Part shown: piece after piece, positions 60,088 to 64,000 of the stretch
Position numbering within the stretch: the first letter of the stretch is position 1
How the letters are laid out: each line of letters starts with the position of its first letter
Source of the DNA: Micropterus salmoides
Taxonomy: Eukaryota > Chordata > Actinopteri > Centrarchiformes > Centrarchidae
Length of the DNA stretch: 64,000 nt
Direction: 5' to 3'
Assembly (NCBI RefSeq): GCF_014851395.1
Contig: NW_024041150.1
Location: forward strand, 30,506,305-30,570,304
The notes under the pieces: generated by a model
Database searches by the model: none
What the model saw: the letters and a program-made list of their open reading frames with translations, nothing else
What the model was told of the DNA's origin: nothing
Position numbers and translations under genes: made by a program

Positions 60088-62217
60088 ATGGAGTTTACCA
60101 GGCCTTACTTGCCAATGGAATGGGAAGAGCGATGGAGGAGAGAGAAGGAAAGGCGGAAAAAAGTGATTGAAGACGGTGGAGAAGGGATAGAACAGGACAA
60201 CCGCGAGCTGAGGAGGATCGTCGCTTACAATGACTCCAGGATGGGGCTGACGAGTGTGAGGGATAAGAAAAGGGGATCAGAGGTCAAGACGAGAGGTACT
60301 AGTCAAGAGGGAAGTGAGGAGGTATTTGAGGATAATGATGATATCCACACATACTGCAGTGAAACCTATCCTGAAGAAGTATTCATGGCCCTGAAGGAAT
60401 TCCGGGATTCATTTCTTCTCACAGACCTGACTCTGGCCACTGATAATGAAAACAGCTTTCAGGTACACTCCCCTATCCTGGCTGCTGTCAGCTCCTGCAT
60501 CCAAGAGAAAGTGAGGAATGAAAGTGGAGAACGGTCAGACAATGATAAGGATGCCGAAGTCCGAAGGCGGTTGGTGTCTCTGGGTCCTGAGGTTGATCAC
60601 ATTGGGCTTCAGGCAGTTGTGGAGTTTGCCTACACTGGCGTTGTATCGTCTTTGAACAAAGACAGTATGGATCAGATAAAGGCTGCAGCTCAAGCGCTGG
60701 GGGTCCCTAGAATCCTGGAGCTCTGCAACAAAGAGGGGAGGATGAAGGAAGGTGGAAGTCTCAAGAAGGAAGATAAAAACATCTCTGCTCTGAAACAGAT
60801 GCAGATTACTCTTCAGTCAATTAAACAGTTGTGGGCAGAGAAAGTGGGATGTGATGTGATTTTGGATGTGGATGGGACTTTATTCCATGGTTAGTAGACA
60901 TTATGTCATTCCCATGACCACAGTCCTTAGACACCTTGTTGATGATTATTTGATAGTGGTCAAAGTTTGAACTCTTCTTCTGTCTCCAGTCCACAGAGTT
61001 ATCCTGGCAGCAAGCAGTGATTACTTCCGTGGCATGTTCACCTGTGGGATGAGGGAATCCCATCAGACATGTGTTGCACTTCCCTTCCTGTTAGCTTCTG
61101 AGATAGAGGCTCTGATTAGCTGCTCCTACACTGGGACCCTTCCACTTAGCTGGGAATGTGTCTTCGAGATCACTTGCATGGCCCTCCAGCTTCAGTTCCA
61201 GGCTCCCCTTTCACTTTGCCTCGACTTCATGCAACAGGAAATGGATGCAAGCTCCTGCCTGGATGTGGCATCTTTTGCTGAAGCCTATGGGATGTCAGAG
61301 CTCCTTGAGGAAGCCAATGACTTTGTACTGAGGAACTTCTGGGACGTGTCAGCCACGGAAAAGTTTCAGGATCTACCAGCAGAGAAGCTCCTAAACATCC
61401 TCCGCTGTGATGGTCTCTGTGTGCCCTCGGAGCTTGCTGTATTTCGAGCTGCAATCTCCTGGGTTGAGGCAAATCCTGAGGAGAGATTGAGCCAGGCTGG
61501 CCTACTGTTGACTGGAGTCCGCTTTTCCCTCATGACCTTTCGAGAATTCAGGGAAGTCAGGGCCATTAACCTCCGCATGGAGTGCTCCGGAAACAAGGAG
61601 ATGGAACTCTATAGGTCCGCACTCAAGGAATTTGGTTTCAGTCTTCCAAAAGCCCAGGATCAGTGCCGGGTCCGGCATCCCAAAGATGCTCTGGTTCTGG
61701 TTGGGGGAGACCAACTGAACCCAGATGTGGGTCAGCGCATACCAAGCAGGGAACTGTGGTTTGCAAACTCCCTACGCAGTGGTACAGGGTTTATGAAGGA
61801 GATGGAGTGGAGGAGGCTGGGTGAGATGCCAGACAAGCCAAAGTTCAGGCATGGAGTAGCAGCAATGGTGGGAAGGTTGTATGTGGTTGGAGGGTGTTAC
61901 TTCTACACCAAGGGTGATATGATGAAATCCACCTACAGGTAAAAAGAGACTGTGCACAAATATCATATTCTTGTAATAAGTCAGATTGGCACACAGATGC
62001 TGTGGTCTCACCTTTTCCATCTTTACCTTTACCCCACACATGCTAGTTATGACCCTGTGCAGGACAGTTGGAAGAGGTTGGCTGACATGAGAGAGTTTAG
62101 GAGTAACTTCTCAGTGGTGGTACACGAGAAGCATCTTTATGCCATTGGTGGAGATAAGGAGATCAACACCAACGTAGACAGCGTTGAGATGTACAACCCA
62201 GATAATAACACCTGGAG
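60088..62217 (+). CDS. klhl33: kelch-like protein with two BTB domains (KLHL33-like), 5' part
   Basis: Exons 60088-60889, 60990-61938 and 62047-62217 (phase-consistent) give about 640 residues, and the gene runs out of the window. The N-terminus is highly charged (residues 1-100). A first, diverged BTB (about 105-225: LTDLTLATDNENSFQVHSPI, VVEFAYTGVV) is followed by a canonical BTB (about 252-350: CDVILDVDGTLFHVHRVILA, ASSDYFRGMF, SYTGTLPL). A BACK domain (about 355-460: CLDVASFAEAYG, LPAEKLLNIL) and the start of a kelch propeller (LVLVGG, LYVVGG, LYAIGG...VDSVEMYNP, NTW) come next. Such proteins usually bridge substrates to Cullin-3 ubiquitin ligase. The ATG at 60088 is chosen as the first in the long open exon. 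The name KLHL33 is inferred from domain layout; another BTB-kelch gene is possible. Confidence 0.85.
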
Positions 62218-64000
62218 GTAAGATTAGTGATGTTTATTTTGCCTTCCACTCTATTCTTATATTTTTATGTTGTTTAGCGACTCCATCTGTACGGTTGTAG
62301 TTTTGCATCACTTCCTGTGCAGACCGAAAGTAGGACATTTATTGAGAAGCAGGTGGTTTAGTAGAAGGCTAGAATTTGTGTCAGGAGCTCAGGTGTCAAT
62401 CTGGTGCCATCCACTTGTTTTTCCAGCACAGGCATTGCTTGTTAGTTGTTCATATGTAAATTTTGCAGTTCACCTTCAAGCTGCAGGCACAAATTGAACA
62501 TAAACAATGCAAAACCTTTAGCTTCCCTCTCTGCCGCTCGTATCACTCCATTTAGCCCCATCTGGTTGGTTACAAGTAGTACAAAAAATAGCCTATCCAC
62601 AGAAAAGTCACGAGACATTTGCTCCGGTGAGCAGCGGAGCTGCGTGTTTGGGATTTCACTTAATGATGACACTCTTACCCACTCACTGCACCTGAGAGTC
62701 AAAAATAGCATGAATCTGTCTTTTCTGCGTTTTCACTGCAGCTCTGCATTGCGTGATCGCGATGTATTTATTACTTTATTAATAAACAGTGCAGTCAATC
62801 CACAGTTCACCCCCAAGCAATGCCAGAGAACAAAGGGAATTACAAATTAGCAGTTTTATTTTTATAAAACAAAGACAAAGCTGTAATCTAGTCTTCTACA
62901 AAATAAACAGTAGAAAAAGGTTCAAGGCTCAAACTTCTCACTCCTACTAATACTGCTAAGACAAAATGTTCTTTAAAGGTTTAAATATATGAACACAGGT
63001 TTTACACTGGTACATGTTGGGAAAGGTAGAGTGAAGAGAGAGAGTTCCTGTCAGAGCTTAAAATGGCTTCTGTCATCAGGATTTATCTTTTTGCAGATAT
63101 TATCGGCCGATATTCTACTTGCAGATATATCTACATCGGTGTTTATAACAGCCATCCTTCCCTCATGTCATGAGTGTTGCATAGTTTGCCCACCAGAGGG
63201 CGCGCTGCAGCTCCTCTGTTAACAACACTGCAGCACCACAGCACAAAACATCAGCTGACCGGAGTCTCCCAGAGCTACAAGAGTAGCTCCTCGTTGCTCC
63301 CACGCTCTGTGTTCCCGGTGAGTTAGTCATTTATAATGTCAATTACATGACTTAAACAATAATAAAAAAAGCCCTCATCACTCTTCATGTTCGGAGACCA
63401 GACTTGCTAACAATCCCACTGCCCTCTCCAGGCTCCCAGCAGAGCACACAGCAGTTTTGGAGGCTTCGCTGCTGATAGACGTGATTGAACAGTGTGGCAG
63501 TTCTAGCGACCGATCCTCACATTTCTCTCTAATTTATTATTTCTAAATGTTCTTTAACATCACTTACAGCAGCTAATGCTGCCCATTGCAAATTAGCCAC
63601 AAAGCTAATGCCATGTTTATCACTGGAAGAGCGCTAAGGTTAATAGCACTAAATAGTTATCAAGACATCAGCAGGAGGGAATTCGCATGACTAGATGTAG
63701 TAGGCCTATCAGGTAAAGTTAAGTTGGCTATAATTTTAATTTAAGTTAAATAGGCTACAGCTGTGAAGCACACAGCAGCCGTTGCCATGGTGAGGGTTGT
63801 TTACTTGTGGAGCCTGAAGCTGCATCCAGCGTTGTCTGCCGAAGCCTCCCTCTCCTGGCACCGATGGTTTGACTGTAGGCCGATGTGTATTCAGAGGCAG
63901 TGAGAAACGGACTTTCAAAATAATAATAGGCAAATAAAAAAATAAAAAAACTGCTTTAACTTGCGGTAAAATAATTGTCAGTGTTAATTAATTAATGCGT
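62218..64000. other. intron or downstream sequence of the kelch-like gene; repeat-containing
   Basis: I could not find the remaining kelch repeats here, so the next exon probably lies beyond 64000. Around 63095-63150 there is a 'tatcggccgatatt...acatcggtgtttataaca' motif typical of a dispersed fish repeat, leading into a CTCF-like site. No other gene is supported. Confidence 0.5.
63190..63203 (+). promoter_or_regulatory. CTCF-like motif
   Basis: CCACCAGAGGGCGC matches the vertebrate CTCF core (CCASYAGRKGGCRS) at every position. It lies at the edge of a repeat-like segment, so it may be transposon-derived. Confidence 0.5.

Noticed and set aside
62446..62850. 134-codon open frame after the kelch-like exons
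   Set aside because: It shows no kelch repeat pattern or splice-phase fit to exon 3 and lies in probable repeat sequence.
1..64000. CRISPR arrays, operons, ribosome binding sites or other prokaryotic features
   Set aside because: Genes are intron-rich and of vertebrate type throughout. The short tandem repeats are microsatellites without spacer structure.

Overview
This is about 64 kb of a vertebrate nuclear genome, almost certainly a ray-finned (teleost, percomorph-like) fish. The genes are split into many short exons with GT/AG introns. The families are a Na-Cl cotransporter, multi-domain C-type lectins, PARP14, a secreted C1q-like protein and a kelch-like protein. The spaces between genes are AT-rich and full of fish-type repeats: Tc1 elements, LINE fragments, hAT/TTAA-type MITEs, a Gypsy-like gag remnant and AC/AAT microsatellites. 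All exon models come from reading frames, splice sites and phase continuity by eye. No alignment or transcript was available.

Layout. (1) 847-13104 (+): the last 19 coding exons of an SLC12A3-type thiazide-sensitive Na-Cl cotransporter; its 5' part lies before the window. One large intron holds a 715-bp foldback element with tRNA-like arms. (2) 13.2-18 kb: intergenic, with a dead Tc1 copy, a LINE-related repeat and an odd 1.6-kb GC-rich, strand-biased block. (3) 18.0-44.2 kb: a tandem array of three paralogous secreted C-type lectin genes. Each has a non-coding first exon, a signal-peptide exon and one exon per lectin domain. Copy 1 (CDS 21579-24100) is complete except for a frameshift in domain 3. 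Copy 2 (26.2-32.0 kb) is a pseudogene packed with transposons. Copy 3 (CDS 40625-44034) is intact, 365 aa. The copies are separated and interrupted by Tc1, LINE, LTR and MITE insertions. (4) 45669-55886 (+): a PARP14-like mono-ADP-ribosyltransferase in 15 exons (RRM/KH-like repeats, three macrodomains, WWE, ART), with two ISRE-like sites in intron 1 and two opposite frame breaks in its large third exon. (5) 57398-58781 (-): a secreted coiled-coil plus C1q-domain protein with a TATA box, convergent with the PARP14-like gene. (6) 60088-62217 (+): the first three exons of a kelch-like gene with two BTB domains (KLHL33-like), running out of the window.

How they fit together. Lectins, an interferon-type PARP14 and a C1q-like protein make 18-59 kb look like an innate-immunity neighbourhood. 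The lectin array is the most dynamic part: one copy is dead, one carries a frame lesion, and domain 2 has a sharply bounded variable patch inside otherwise near-identical sequence. The cotransporter (epithelial ion uptake) and the kelch-like gene (probable Cullin-3 adaptor) flank this block and look functionally unrelated. I found no strong evidence for a wholly new system. The best leads are the foldback/tRNA-like element, the variable lectin patch, the paired frame breaks in PARP14, the intron-1 ISRE pair and several near-perfect hairpins.
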